Source: Nematopogon swammerdamellus
Lineage: Eukaryota > Arthropoda > Insecta > Lepidoptera > Adelidae
NCBI GenBank assembly: GCA_946902875.1
Contig: OX336338.1
Span: 10,283,971 to 10,347,970 of the forward strand
DNA: 64,000 nt
Direction of reading: 5' to 3'
The position numbers were made by a program, and so were the translations under genes. A model generated the notes under the pieces. It was not told where the DNA came from. It saw nothing but the letters and a program-made list of their open reading frames with translations, and searched no databases. Shown one piece after another: positions 1-12,354 of this stretch. Each line of letters opens with the position of its first letter. Within the stretch, counting starts at the first letter, position 1.

Positions 1-3000
1 ATATTCAGCATCATCCCAGCCAGTAACTAATGTAAAGCCGAAAACATATTTAATTTAAGGCATATACATCAGCTGCTTCAAGCAGATTAATTTATTTTGG
101 TGTAATTATTTCATAGGTTACGTCATTGCGACTGCATCTTCAAGATCATTAACTTTAAAATATTGTCATTAAATAAAGAATAAAAAAAAAAATTTCTCGC
201 TTCTACATAATTATTAGCGAAATCATTTTTAATAAGAGTATTGCTTCTAGCCAGAGATTCAAAAATTGTAATACGATCAGAAGCATTGTCCAATTATTGG
301 CCATTTCTATGTTACCTATATTACAAGCAAAACTGTGATACCAAGCGTCACTGAGTTAGCGCCAATATGGCACTTATCTACCTCACATCGAATAGGAATT
401 TGTTATCCATTTCATAATTAACACATGATAAATTAGATAATGCATTCATAAAACCCAGGTGAACTTCAAAGTGGTTCAGTGGAAACAGCCACGCACCGGA
501 TACTCCTGTATTAAAGATTTCCATAAGGGATTACATTCATAACGGGTTAGGATACATAACGTATGGAAATATAAGAAAAAAGAAAAATAAACCTTAACCA
601 AAAGAATAACAATGAGAAAATTTTACCAACAAACAATAGATCGGTAATAAAATAAAATAACATCAAACCCAAATGGTATTGATAATGATGATCAAATACA
701 ATTGATTGATTATGTGATAATGTGGTTATGAATGCATGTGTGAGTGATACTTATTCGCTCGTCAATGTCTTTATAATCTCATTTCTGAATTTTGATCAGA
801 ACAGTTAAGCAGAACACTTGCCTTGTTAGGAATAATTAATAATTACCTCAATATTGTAAGTATTTTTCGTTAATGAAGCTTCTGGTGATCATAGTCAATG
901 AAGTAGTATTGAGGAATTGTCATTGATTGGCCACTCCTGAGCATTACAGGAGTAGACAGTATGTGCGTGGCCAGATCCACCACTGATCATCCTAAGAGCA
1001 GGCCTGAAGACAAGTGAAATATGTCAGATAAAATTAACTATTTTAATTTTGCAGTCGCAATGACAAATACAAAACGCAGTTTGTTGTAACAGAAGTTTTA
1101 TATAAGCTTTTATTGCACATCGGCCTTGATTATGATATCATCGACTGACCACATTGTTGTACGAATGGCATGCCATTTGTAATTAAATTATCACTTTTAT
1201 GCATTTTTTAGAGTAAGTTTAAAAATAATTAAGAACAATTTACTGTACCTATATAGCTCGAGAGATTGTCCTTGTAAATGCTCATATTGTTTTGTTTTTG
1301 TACTTGCTTTTTTAAAATTTTGTTTTGAGTAGACTTATTGTATCTTAACTCACAAGATGGCGCTTAAAGGTATTATAGTAGCATGATCACTCTCTTCCAC
1401 CAAAAAGTGTTGAGTGGGCCATGGGGTGATTGTATGAAGAAATTTAATGAAACAGTAATCATTGCCATCCATATTTCGCAAAGCAATCCATTCCACACTA
1501 AGAGTCAGTATGGATATACAAAACTTTGGCCAACTTAAGTCTGTCATCGCGTCATGTCATAGTGGTGTTCAAGATTAAGTATAATTTTTTTTATTTCTCT
1601 TTTTCCTTACGCTGGTGTGCTCATTATCAGTATAGTGGTGTAATGTACCATATAAGCTTTGAAATGTATGATACATAGAAAGTTGCTGATCTTGTAAATT
1701 TTAATATATTTAGGTACGGCGTTAATATGCTCGATGCTTTAAGTAATATTGTAACAGAAGATCTTTGCAGAGTATACTTATATGCTTGAGTGATCCTTTG
1801 GTTCTATGAAAGGCCTCCGGCAGGTGGTGTTACACAAACACCACCACCAAAACCACTGGGCGGTTGCATTGATTTTTTTTTATCAGGCGCTAGTTACATT
1901 ATTGTGTGGGTAGATCCATGTTCACCCTTGAGTGCGGAGTGGTTGGGCGCACGTAACGAAGATTCAAAAGTATAACTTTGTTGTTGTATTGTGTAACCAT
2001 GACAGCACATAGGTGGTGAACATAATTATATATAAGGTTAACCTTGTATAAGCTTGTTTTATGTCAACTTAGTTGTATGAGAAAATAGGTCGCTGGTAAA
2101 CTGGCATTTTTTGCTCGTACTTCTACTAATAACAAGTCCAGTAGGTTTTGTTTTTAGCATGTTTGTCTGTGTTGTCATTTCGAGCACGAGATAACGGCCG
2201 GTAAACTATCAGCCGTTTATCCTGAACATGCATGGTTTTGTAAGTTTACAAATTGAAGTTTAAAAATTATTACTTGCTTTAATTAAAACGTCCAAGTGCT
2301 AACAATAATGTATATTATGGTGTTAATACTCTTTTATTAAAATGATACAAGTGATTTTATAAGACAATTTTAATACATGTAGGTTACATAGTTAAAGTGA
2401 CCTCATGAAGAATTAATAAAAAAGTTCATTTCTATTATCCTATACTTACTTACAACTGCAAAACCCATATTATAGTTACAATGGCTTTCATTTCGATATA
2501 GATATATATTTACGATTTTGTAAAACTTTCACACAAATAAAATCGCATTGGTTTTTTTTACGAATCTTTAAAAACATATTGTGAAGCCGTTGCTAGTGTA
2601 ATGCATGCCATATTTTGTGTTGAACCTTTAATAAAATAAAAATTATAATGAAAGCTCATTGTTCAATCAGCGATTATAAAAAAATACTATAATCAATATA
2701 CCTACCGTCTCTTTAAATGTTGTTATTTACCTGCTCGCTTCAGTGTCAGAATAACAATTCTCTTTATATTGCAAAACAATTTTTTTTTCAAAATCGCAAT
2801 GTGTCTTTCTGAAGAACAAAAGCAATGCAATTTATCCATATCCCTTTGTCGGCAAATGATAAATATAATATTTTAATTATCAAATGTTTAATTATATTTG
2901 GGTACATAATGTTCATAACATTTAAAGGTCACAAAACTGGTAGAAGTAATTTTAAGTATAGTGGAAACTTTCTGCATGTACAATTAACTAGAGAACGGAA

Positions 3001-4617
3001 TGTATGCCAAGCTGGGCTGTATGTTTTTAGATTATTAGTACATAATGTACATATGTACGTAGTTTGTTTCAACTTTCTTAGCTTTTTAGGTAGTGTTTGA
3101 AAGCGTCGTTATAAGGTACCTATCTGTTTTGATGCTGGACATTTTTTTTCTTAAGAAATTTATGGAACATTTCGCGCCCCGGTTAAAATAAGAGATATCA
3201 TTCAAAAATTAAATGTTATTAGTAGTTTAGTTTCGTAACAAAATAAAAAAAAACATTAAAAGCCTCCGTCACAAGCTCCAGGCGCCAAACCGTACAAGCT
3301 AGACTTGAAATTTGGCTTAAATTTTGTTATGACCCAATGCTGTGTTTTGGATATGAATAAATATTTCAGATAAATTGATATATTGATAAGTTTAGTATGT
3401 GTGACGTACATGTTTAGACTTAGACGGGAGTCGTCTAGATTGTACCTAGATTATGCTCATTTTGTATCATGAACCTGACATTGATTTTATTAGATACTAG
3501 GTACTTTAACTGGGGTGAGATTTGGTTTGATTTAATATATTGAATATTTTAGTATTTATAGTCATTCAAAACATTCACAAATTGTTTGTACGTAGTTGTA
3601 GTTTTGCTGGTAATTTCGGCATAGGATCTCGGTCTTCTTAAACATTTTAATGTAGATAGGCTTCGATGAAAGTAAGTGAAAATTATATTAGTGTGAGTGA
3701 CAAGGTGTAAATAGTATACAGTGTGGTCCAGAAAGATGTTACAGATGCAGGTGTTGAGATAAGTTTGTTACTTGAAATACCACTTTTTATATTATTGTTA
3801 CAATGTTCACTTATCATTACACTTAAATTTTCTGGATCCCCTGCATACCTACTTCTATTTATATGTATCGTTGGCACATCTATACAATTTACAAACAAAT
3901 TTTCTTACATTGTGTACGATGATGATCGAGAAACTTAAGAGGGCAAATAATACATTTTAGAACTTGTCCAAAAAATTTTAATAAATACTGTGACATATGC
4001 TTTTTTTATTCGAAAAAATAGGCAAATGGTGTTTCTCTGGTCATCTTCGGGACACAAATTAAAATAATGTTCACGTTAAACAATAAGTGTATCATATTAT
4101 TATCTAGCTCGATGCTTGCTCATAGCTGTGTGTTGCCTACAATATTAGCTGATATGTTTTACTTCCACCGACCAACTACTAATAAAGAACTTTCTATACA
4201 TAATGTGCCCTGTGTGCGAGTAATCAAAATGACGACACTGCAGTTTCGTACTATACATTTTTTAGGCATTATTTTGTGATTTTGATAATGGGTGTCTTAA
4301 ATGTTTTTATTATCAAATACGAACTCAAACTCTGTACCCATTAAAATTAAAGCACACTACATTTAAAGTGGTTTAGTTTTATTTGTAGTTAACTGGACCT
4401 CCACCTGTTTTAGACACTGAGATGCAGCATCAGCCTTTTAAATATTGTTCAAAGTCTGCTCGATCCACATTTGCTACAAGAACTGTAGATGTTATTTGGG
4501 ATTTCTGGTTGTAAAAAAATCCATTTTTAAATTGCAAATATTACAAAAATACATTTTATTGGCCAATCCTGATAAAAGTATCACTGTAGTTTAGGTATGT
4601 ACCTATCGACATGGATA
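1..4617. other. Repeat-poor AT-rich stretch, no gene recognised
   Basis: I see no convincing coding exon on either strand; all open frames are short (92 residues or less) and look random. Unlike the rest of the window there is no SINE, LINE end or palindrome that I recognise. Several AATAAA-like signals occur. It could be the long 3' UTR of a gene beyond the left edge, or intergenic DNA; nothing in the sequence decides this. Confidence 0.4.
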
Positions 4618-4624
4618 CGATAGC

Positions 4625-5008
4625 TCAGCCTCGATAGCTCAGTGGTGCAGACAGTCAACTGTCGCTATTGAATGTTAAGCAACGCTGGGCGCGGTCAGTA
4701 CTTGGATGGGTGACCGCTGACCGTTGGAGGCTGACCGAGGTTCGGATTCCTCGTAAAACTGTAGGTCCCTTCCCTCCTAATCTTACTTGGTGGTAGGGTT
4801 TGACCCGCCCGGGTTGGTACCACCGCACTGAATGAAACGTCGGTTGAAACGGCTATGTAAATAGTTTGTATTTTCCGACCAGTTCAGTGTAGCCGGCACG
4901 ATCAAAGGGGGAAGCACTGACATGGCACCTAGTTCACCCGGTGTTATGGGCTGACATCACGGACGTTGTAGGTGATGTAGCCAACCGTGTCAGTTTCCAT
5001 TAAAAAAA
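4625..5008 (+). mobile_element. SINE family A, copy with tRNA/5S-like head
   Basis: This is the most complete copy of the family. A tRNA-like box A (TAGCTCAGTGGT) lies at 4635-4646 and a box B (GGTTCGGATTCC) at 4739-4750. Between them, 4674-4727 matches the 3' half of 5S rRNA, including the stretch AGTACTTGGATGGGTGACC. A core follows (GGTGGTAGGGTTT, GGGTTGGTACCACCGCACTG, CAGTGTAGCCGGCACGA, GAAGCACTGACATGGCACCT). The tail is GTCAGTTTCCAT followed by an A run. The same core and tail recur about ten more times in the window. Mobility would depend on a LINE; the tail resembles LINE-E. Confidence 0.85.
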
Positions 5009-5533
5009 TGAGAAAAGAGGATTTCCATAAAAAAAAACGAGGGTTGGAAAAACGGCAGAAATGTACACATCGATAAATCTGGTTCAATCGTTTATTTCTT
5101 CAAATCAAATCCTACAAAATACTCCAACCTACCCATGCCATGAAATAATTGTTCAATAAACTATTATTTTAGTAGGATGGGTAGGTATTTGATATCCGAA
5201 AAAAAAATGGTATGGGGAACGTGATCACGATCAGTTATCTGATACACATGACACCCCTTAGCGTAAAGTTACCTACTAATGAAATACCTTTTATACGCAA
5301 AATAAACAAATATCTTATTTTTGCGATTATCGCTAATTGCTAGTGCTGAGCACGTGGCATACTAATGAAATGACGTATCAAACACAGACTAAAGGGATGA
5401 GCGCAGCGACACGCGCATATTCCAACTCTTTGGTTCAAATTCAAATCAAAGAGTTTGTTTTATCTAAGAACTCGTTTCTGTGACCAAACCCAACACGTCG
5501 TCGTCGCCGCGCTTCCGACATTATTGGTGTCTG

Positions 5534-5575
5534 TCTGGCCTGGCGGCGCGGCGCGGCGGCGGCGCGGAGGCGCTG
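5534..5575. repeat. GC-rich GGCGGC/GCGCGG low-complexity island
   Basis: A run of GGCGGCGCGGCGCGGCGGCGG type stands out in AT-rich DNA. Similar islands lie at 25880-25947, 38174-38214, 40276-40314 and 55109-55197. It is not part of a recognised gene. Confidence 0.7.
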
Positions 5576-5644
5576 ACGGCAAGCTGGGTGTAAAAATATT
5601 CGCAAATTATTCCAAACAGAGATAATAAAGAGCATAGTTGTATC

Positions 5645-5966
5645 GTGTGGGGCCGGTACTTTAAAAAAATTGCCCCACTGCATCTCTCCCCGTGTATGTC
5701 GTAAAAGGCGACTAAGGGATATAATTCCCTTCTTATATTACTAGGCTAGGTGGTAGGGTTTAACCCGCCGGGTTGGTACCACCGCACTGAATGAAACGTC
5801 GGTCGAAACGGCTATGTAAATAGTTTGTATTTACAGTCCAGTTCAGTGTAGCCGGAACGACCGAAGGGAAGCACTGACGTGGCACCAAGTTCATCCGGTG
5901 TTATGGGCTGACGTCACGGATGTTGTAGGTGATGTAGCCAACCGTGTCAGTTTCCATAAAAAAAAA
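5645..5966 (+). mobile_element. SINE family A with the head of family X
   Basis: The first 90 bases (GTGTGGGGCCGGTAC, CCCCACTGCATCTCTCCCCGTG, GTCGTAAAAGGCGACTAAGGGAT) match the 5' end of family X at 7283 and of the reversed copy at 40866-41206. From about 5740 the sequence is the normal family A core and ends TTTCCATAAAAAAAAA. The 5' module therefore differs from the tRNA/5S head at 4625, while the body is the same. Confidence 0.85.
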
Positions 5967-7282
5967 TGTACCATGGACGTAATACATAATTTACTTACAT
6001 ACCTACTCGTAGGTAGTAGCTCAACTAGGTATCGCACCGAGTCTCTCAGTTGCCGCACGCAATACCTACTACTAAACAAAAGAGAAAGTGGCAATAGGAT
6101 AAGGTATAGTTATCTCTAATAGTGGACGCCCACACTTGGAACCTTGTCATACAATTTCTATTGCTGCGTAGTTTTCTATGTGAGCCGTGCGCAGGCGCAG
6201 CGAGCTAGTATTTATTTATGAAAAGGTTGTGTGCACACGGGTATAAACCGGGAGTTACAATGTTAGATGTCACTGCCCCAGTTTTTAGTTGTTGGTACGT
6301 GCTGCAGTGTCAGAGCCACGGGCGCGGCGTAGCCAGGTTTAGTTTTCGGGAGGGGTTTTAGAAATAAAATCAACGCGAATTATTTTACAACATTTTTATT
6401 TTACATCATTCATTACAAAAAAATAAGTAATCTCCTGACCCCTACCGTGCTAATTTTACTCGCACGACGAGTTCGAGCTGCGCTCGACTCGATCGGTCGC
6501 ACGAGGCAAATTATTTTGGTACCGGCGTGCAGGTGAGTACGTATGCGAGTGTCGACCAAGTGACGAATTCTCGATCGAGTGTCGATCTACCAGTCTTGCC
6601 ACTATTACAATTTTTTTATTATATGTATTATGCTACCTAGAATGCAAAGCGCTCATTTTGCTAGGTATCAAACGGTCAATATGGTATGTATACTATTTTT
6701 CAGAATCTTTATGTTAATTAAAAGAGAAAAAGAGTATTGACTAAGTTGAAAAACGCGTATAAATTGAACACCCCGATATTTAAGAGTAGCTATTTAGTAT
6801 TAGTAAAAATTACATCGTGGCAACACACACGATGTTGGTTGTCGGTCGGTCAGCCAGCTGTGTGAGTGATGACGACATTCATTTTGAATCTCTTCCCCTC
6901 AACCCTCCGCCCTTCCTCCAGCCATATTAATATTACCTAGCCACAAAAATACCCCGATATCGGTACTAACGAGGTGAGACCGCGGTGAAGTGCGGGGGAA
7001 GCGCATTTATTCGAGGCGAGGAGGTGCCTAGCCTATAATGCCTATATAGATATTCCGACGGGTAATACATTGCTGTAGATACCTAACTATCTAAAAATAA
7101 ATAACTCCTGTATGTACCTACCTATTATTACCATATTTGGTTATACATTATAGCTCCACTACCGGTCACCTATAAATTAGTTACATAGGTAGGTACATAC
7201 TTAGGTAGGTACTGACAAATTGATATGAGACGTGTACTTAGAACACAAGACTTTATTACGCACTAACTACGGTACCGTGCGT
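5967..7282. other. Intergenic, no gene recognised
   Basis: The stretch holds AT-rich DNA with short GC-rich patches and several TACCTA/TAGGTA runs. Open frames are short and unconvincing. No signal peptide frame or splice-joined exon could be found. Confidence 0.4.
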
Positions 7283-7582
7283 GTGGGCCGGTCGGTATTA
7301 ATAAGAATAGCCCCACTGCATCTCTCCCCGTGCATGTCATAAAAGGCGGCTAAGGGATAAGGACACGATGCCGTGCTAAAGGGCGACAGGCTAGCCACCT
7401 GTCACATTGTCACGGTCCTTCCACCGAGTCATGCAGGAGGTGGGTCTTCATGCCTTACTTGCTGCTTGATGTAGTTAGGTATGTGTAGCACAACACCGAT
7501 TACTCTGCTTACCCCGATTGTCGGGATGATGGTCGGGATATAGCGTGTGATATGTATGATGTGATGTATGTATGTATGTACC
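7283..7582 (+). mobile_element. Family X repeat with ATGT tail
   Basis: It starts GTGTGGGCCGGT, continues through GTCGTAAAAGGCGGCTAAGGGATA, GGGCGACAGGC and CACCGAGTCATGCAGGAGGTGGGTC, then CAACACCGATTACTCTGCTTACC, and ends in TATGTATGTATGTA. Other copies lie at 14288-14582 (+), 20163-20440 (-), 37412-37930 (-, interrupted), 40866-41206 (-), 43012-43166 (-) and 63483-63552 (+). A tetranucleotide tail is usual for elements mobilised by certain non-LTR retrotransposons. No coding capacity is visible. Confidence 0.8.
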
Positions 7583-8615
7583 TAGGTACAGACTTTATTC
7601 TTATTTTATTTTAGTGATAGGTACATAAGTACCTACTTGTATTTTTTATCTATATTATTTGAGTAAATACTTAAATAAAATAAAGGAATGAACAACTTAT
7701 AAATAAAATAATACATATTTAAATACCTCTCCACTAAATTCAATGAAAGGAATCGTTAATTTAACATATAACCAACTTTGAGATTTTCTAAACTATCGCA
7801 AAAGTTGATAAAGATCAATCGAGTGTTTGGGTGAGCGTATACGTCAAAATGACTCGAAGTTCGAGCTCACATTTCGTACGACGGTACCAATAACTGTCAA
7901 AATGTGGTAGATCGACGTTCGAGTTCGAGTAGACCACGTGACCGTTTCGTGCACTCACTCACTTGTACATTTGACAGCTACGACGGACGGTACCAATTAT
8001 GCCTACTCGTTCATTTTGCTCGAACTCGTCGATCGAGTAAAATTACCACGGTCGGGCTGCTGCTGTTTTGCCTTAATTTAGGTCCCACTAATTAGAGCTA
8101 TGTCCGAATGATGAAAATATAAGTATTAGGTTCAATTTTAAATGTCGTGTAAATTTTTTATTTCGGGGGGCGGGACGGGACGGGGCGGCGTGTAACAGAG
8201 AACATGACCCGTGACATGCTCCAAATTAAGATATTTCCCATAACTTCCCATAACATTGATATGTTACCCTAGTAGGGGCTAAGGTTATATTGTCAATGCC
8301 TGTAACATATATCGTAGAAGGTCCATTTGCCTCATATAGTATAGTGAATCCAAGGTTATATACCTGTATTTATATAGTGTTACGTACGAGAGTGTGACAT
8401 GGTGCCATATGCGTACCTCTCTCTTTTAGAGTAAACTACGTACATATTCTTAGTTATTGTTCGCGCGGCGGTCACAGCAGCGACGACATTCATCTGTCAA
8501 TGTGCCTCGCTGTCTCAAGGTGATCTTCCACAACACGCGCTCATCTCGCGGGACCGGAGTCAACTCCGCCGCCGCCCGCCGCTCCGCCGCCGCCGCCTCC
8601 GCCTCTGCATTCACG
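7583..8615. other. Upstream region of the 94-residue secreted protein gene
   Basis: AT-rich sequence with CGAGTTCGAGT-like patches around 7850-8040. From about 8457 the DNA becomes GC-rich and reads as a likely 5' UTR leading to the start codon at 8616. TATATA-like sequences occur at 8354-8376, but no initiator at the expected distance is clear, so the transcription start is not assigned. Confidence 0.4.
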
Positions 8616-9208
8616 ATGTGGGTAAGACATTTTTGTATACTTACTTAGTTTTATAAATTACTTACGAATGGAGTTATGTTTGACTGCGTAAAATGTAAAC
8701 GTTGAGTTGTTCTTTATTTTACGTGAAGTTTAATCGCTTTTAACTTAATTATGTGATGAATTAGTGCAAAACAATAAATAATTTAGGTAGGTACATTTAA
8801 TATGTGCTGGTTGAAAAATGTGGCCATCCTTCGCGACTTGTTATGAGTTTGAACATTAATATAAAAACGAATTTAAGTGTATAGAAAACTAAAAAATATA
8901 TTTGTACTGTTGTACTGTTTGTATCTCAGGTGATATTTCAATGGTTTATACTATTGCTGGTGGCGCCATCTCTGTGCCGGCCGTACGACCCAGAGGATGA
9001 ACAGCTGAAGATGGTGCTGCCATCTAGCGGTGTGTTCGAGGCTTTCTACCCGAAGGAAGCGCATGGCGTCCCGAACGGATCCTCGCGGCCGGCGCACGGG
9101 CATGGTAGTTTCTACAAATACCGCAATCCGGCGTTAGTTGATGTTAAAAATGCGGCAGCCTATGGCTTCCGCTTTGACGGCATGAGAAGATTCAACTTTG
9201 ATGATTGA
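8616..9208 (+). CDS. Small secreted protein, 94 residues, unknown function
   Basis: Two exons join: 8616-8621 (ATG TGG, followed by donor GTAAGA) and 8930-9208 (after acceptor TCTCAG). The intron is phase 0 and the sum is 285 bases with a TGA stop. Residues 1-18 form a clear signal peptide (MWVIFQWFILLLVAPSLC) with a likely cut before RPYDP. The mature part of about 76 residues is hydrophilic and rich in Gly, Phe, Tyr and Arg, with a GHGSFYKYRNPAL segment and an AAAYGFRFDGMRRF end. It has no cysteine and no domain I recognise. The second exon lacks its own ATG (it opens with GTG), which supports the splice. Product name and role are unknown; neuropeptide-like, cuticular or other secreted roles are all possible. 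No dibasic-flanked repeated peptides argue for a prohormone. Confidence 0.72.
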
Positions 9209-9343
9209 CTAAAATAAAATGGAGTTGAAAACCTTAAAAATGTTGTATAATTTTCAAATATTCCCTCATATGTCATTTCCATAATGTGATAGATAATTTT
9301 GTGTAGCTTTCATGTTAAATATAATTGTTAAAAATTAAGGACA

Positions 9344-9349
9344 AATAAA
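9344..9349 (+). terminator. Poly(A) signal of the 94-residue protein gene
   Basis: AATAAA lies 136 bases after the stop codon. Another AATAAA overlaps 9214-9219 just after the stop but leaves almost no 3' UTR, so the later one is preferred. Confidence 0.45.
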
Positions 9350-9394
9350 AAATATATGCCAAATTCTTCTACACTTATTTACTTTTTGATATCG

Positions 9395-9746
9395 TAGATG
9401 TTAGTAGTTCATATCAATTTGATATCTTGATCCGTTCCTGAGAAAAAGGGTCCTTGACATACAAAACAAACAAAACATTTTTTTTTGTCATATAACTATA
9501 CATATATACATAATACGATTGCGTTGACTTAGAAGCTTAATTTTTTTACACCTCTCAACGAAACGTAGACCTTAGTTTTTGATATTAATTTCAACTTGAT
9601 ACCTCAACCCGTTCCTGAGAATGAGAAAAAGGGTCTTGACAGACCGACAGACAGCCAGCCAGCCAGACGGGCAACAAATGATCCTACGAGTGATCCTATA
9701 AGATAAGGGTTCCGTTTTTTCCTCCTTTGAGGTACGGAACCCTAAA
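9395..9746 (-). repeat. GGGTTCCGTACC-type dispersed repeat
   Basis: The stretch holds two CCGTTCCTGAGAA segments, a GACAGACAGCCAGCC run and the end GGTTCCGTTTTTTCCTCCTTTGAGGTACGGAACCC. The same sequence set recurs at 29089-29810, 40670-40760 and in parts elsewhere. No protein is encoded. Low copy divergence suggests a transposon-derived family common in the host. Confidence 0.7.
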
Positions 9747-9984
9747 AATGGTCATGTGCGAGTTCGTTTCTTGCACTAGAAATTTTACGAAAAAATTCCA
9801 GCCTCCACTTCAGAGCTAGCCGTTTATAAAACTCCAGAAAATTGCTGCGGTATGGGAACACTCTCTCGGAGGACAGGTTGGAGGAGGTATTTCTTTTAGA
9901 GTAGTATTTTATAGAGTTTAAGTTTTTTTTATATTAAGTAGGTACTTCACAAGGTAGTTTCAGTAGTTGGCGCTAACTGCTTCA

Positions 9985-10039
9985 GCAACATGTTGTACGC
10001 TGATGTGCAGTGGTTACTGCACAGCATACAACATGTTGC
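9985..10039. repeat. Near-perfect palindrome (55 bp)
   Basis: The left arm begins GCAACATGTTGTACGCTG and the right arm ends CAGCATACAACATGTTGC, separated by a few bases. Weaker complementarity extends outward to about 9968 and 10056, so it may be the core of an older fold-back element. Confidence 0.8.
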
Positions 10040-10614
10040 CGAGTAGTTTAGGCAGGCGCTGTGTGTGTTACATATTTGTTTGTTGTAAGCAAACTCACTG
10101 AATTTAATTTGCTACACGGAATGAATGAATGAAAGAAAAAATAAAAAAAAATTTGGATGAAACCAAACAACGATGGCTGAAGCTTCCTACCGTCATGGAT
10201 CTACCGTAGAACGTAGATCATCTACGTTATTACCTATAGGTATTGTCATCAAATGATCCGCTCTGTAGGGGAAAATATTTTAACAACTGCTGGTGGTATA
10301 CTCTATGTGTCGCATGGTGGAAAATAAACAGATATTAAGTTTATATAATATATATAACTTATATTATAAAATATAGGTGATATAGGTAAAAAAAAAAGAA
10401 AACAAAAAATTGTCCAAAACGTTTTTTAAACAACTTTGTACATATACTTAGTATATTTTTGCAATCATGTTTTGTTTATTAAATATTTTAATTTATTTAT
10501 TTATTTATTTAATTTGATTATTATTATCACACGAAATCCGAGTGACAATACAATTAATTGCCTCAACACCGTTTCTAAAATTTCACAGTTTCATGTGAAT
10601 TGTCTATCAGCGAA

Positions 10615-10725
10615 AAGGTCTTTCAGATAGAGACCCAGCTGAAGGCCGGGGGGACTGGAGGAAAATTGGAGTGGCCGTATGTCCAGCAGTTGACGCTTAC
10701 ACGCCGACTGACTGACCGGAAGTAT
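10615..10725 (+). mobile_element. RTE-type LINE 3' end fragment
   Basis: The sequence GACCCAGCTGAAGGCCGGGGG, then GGAGGAAAATTGGAGTGGCC and TGACTGACTGACC, matches the reversed fragments at 30485-30765 and 35545-35837. Those fragments keep the LINE frame. Only the last bases of the coding region and the 3' UTR remain here. Confidence 0.55.
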
Positions 10726-12354
10726 ATAAAATAACGAACACGTGTTGTTATTGGCTTTGTCTGATTACCTTCACCCGATGGACTGTTGGGCAAAGTTTTT
10801 CATGTGGTGGCCCCAGAAATATTTGCTTAGCTAGCGTAGATAGAATAAGAGTAGGCACACTATGTTCAATCAATGCCTATAAGTATGTATGTAGCCCTAG
10901 TATATAATGTGAATACTTTATCTAACGCGTGTATGTAACGGAGTGGACAATTACGGATGAAAGTTTGACGGAGGTGTCTCCGTAAAAGCAGAGATAAGAT
11001 AGCCCTTCATGTTACGGCCTCCATAATCGTATCACACTCGGTCATTCAACTGTACTTAGATCAAGGGTCAGTTCGACACTAGTGGACACATAATTTTATA
11101 TAAAAAAAAACACACACACACACACATACCTCTATACTTATTAATTGTTAAAGATGAGTTCTTCGAACGGCACGATTCTCTAACTAAATCCTTCTTGTAT
11201 CTCACTGCAAAGGTGTCGAATGGGCTTCGGGGGAATATCCTCCTCTACCCATACAATTCACGGATCTTCAAATCGCCTTTCTTCAGTGACAACTCACCTC
11301 CTCGGGGGTGAAATTGGCCTGAGGCGCAGTCACCCGTTCGAATGAAATAAAAAATCTGTTAAGTGCGAGTTTTACTCGCGCACAGAGGTTTCCGGATCTA
11401 TCCGCTATCATCCGCCTATCTTTTGTCTTTCAACAATGCAATGTATAAAAGCCTGTGGCGCCATCTATTATTCAGTAGTGTGACTAATCGATTTTTCGGA
11501 CGTTTGTTGTATTCCCATACAACAAACGTCCGAAAAATCGATTAGTAGTTAGTAGCCCCCCTTAACTTTTAACATTTTCTTTTTTTTATTATTTGTTGTT
11601 ATATCCGCCATATAGTAACACATATTCTGTGAAAATTTCAACAGGCTAACTATTACGGTTCAAGAGATACAGCCCTCGGACAGACGGGCGGACGGACGGA
11701 CGGCGGAGGCTTAGTAATAGGCTTCCGTACGGGATACGAAAACCTAAAAAAAGGTCACAGAAAGATTTTCTCCACTCTATTGTTGATATATACACGTACT
11801 TTGGGTTGTGGTTTGGGGGCGGCCTGCCTATGCATATATCTATATACCTATAACTATACCTAAATTTATGTATGACACGTTAGGTAACTGCCGACACTAA
11901 TTCTATATGGGATCATTATAAGTCAGTAGGTTATTTTCTGTTATGGATTTTTTTATGGTATATATGCCGTATTATTGGAGTTCTTTATTATATCGTTCCC
12001 ATTCCATGAATTCTCAAAAGAAATGCATCGGAAGTGGTCACAAAAAAGGGAACAAATGATTGATTCTTCTCCCCCACTGTCGGGACGGCCACGCTCGCTT
12101 GCCCCTTGTCTGCCGAGGGATCGACGAAGCACCTAGTCTCATCTTGTTTATACCAATTAGTTCGAAGCGAGTCTCATCCAATCCAAAAATAGTCCGATCT
12201 GATCCATTAAATTACTGTTCGGGCCTAATCTACACATAGCCCGAACTACTAGTCTACTGTATTCTGCATTTATGTCGTCGGGACGATTTATATCAACATC
12301 TGGAGTTCGGATCTGCTTGACGAAGGGCATCAATGAGATTTACTGATTGAAACA
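10726..12354. other. Intergenic, repeats only
   Basis: It contains a (CA)n run at 11109-11127, a diverged GTGCGAGTTTTACTCGCGCACAGAGG repeat piece at 11362-11392, a perfect palindrome at 11483-11546 and a GACGGACGGACGG stretch near 11690. No coding exon was recognised. Confidence 0.45.
11483..11546. repeat. Perfect palindrome, 29-bp arms, 6-base loop
   Basis: The arm beginning ACTAATCGATTTTTCGGACG is repeated without mismatch in inverted orientation after the loop TTCCCA. No target-site duplication is obvious beside it. Confidence 0.9.

Noticed and set aside
4674..4727. 5S rRNA gene
   Set aside because: Only the 3' half is present and it lies inside a SINE with core and poly(A) tail.
5898..6119. 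Frames at the end of SINE A
   Set aside because: They run through the SINE tail into flanking DNA; not genes.
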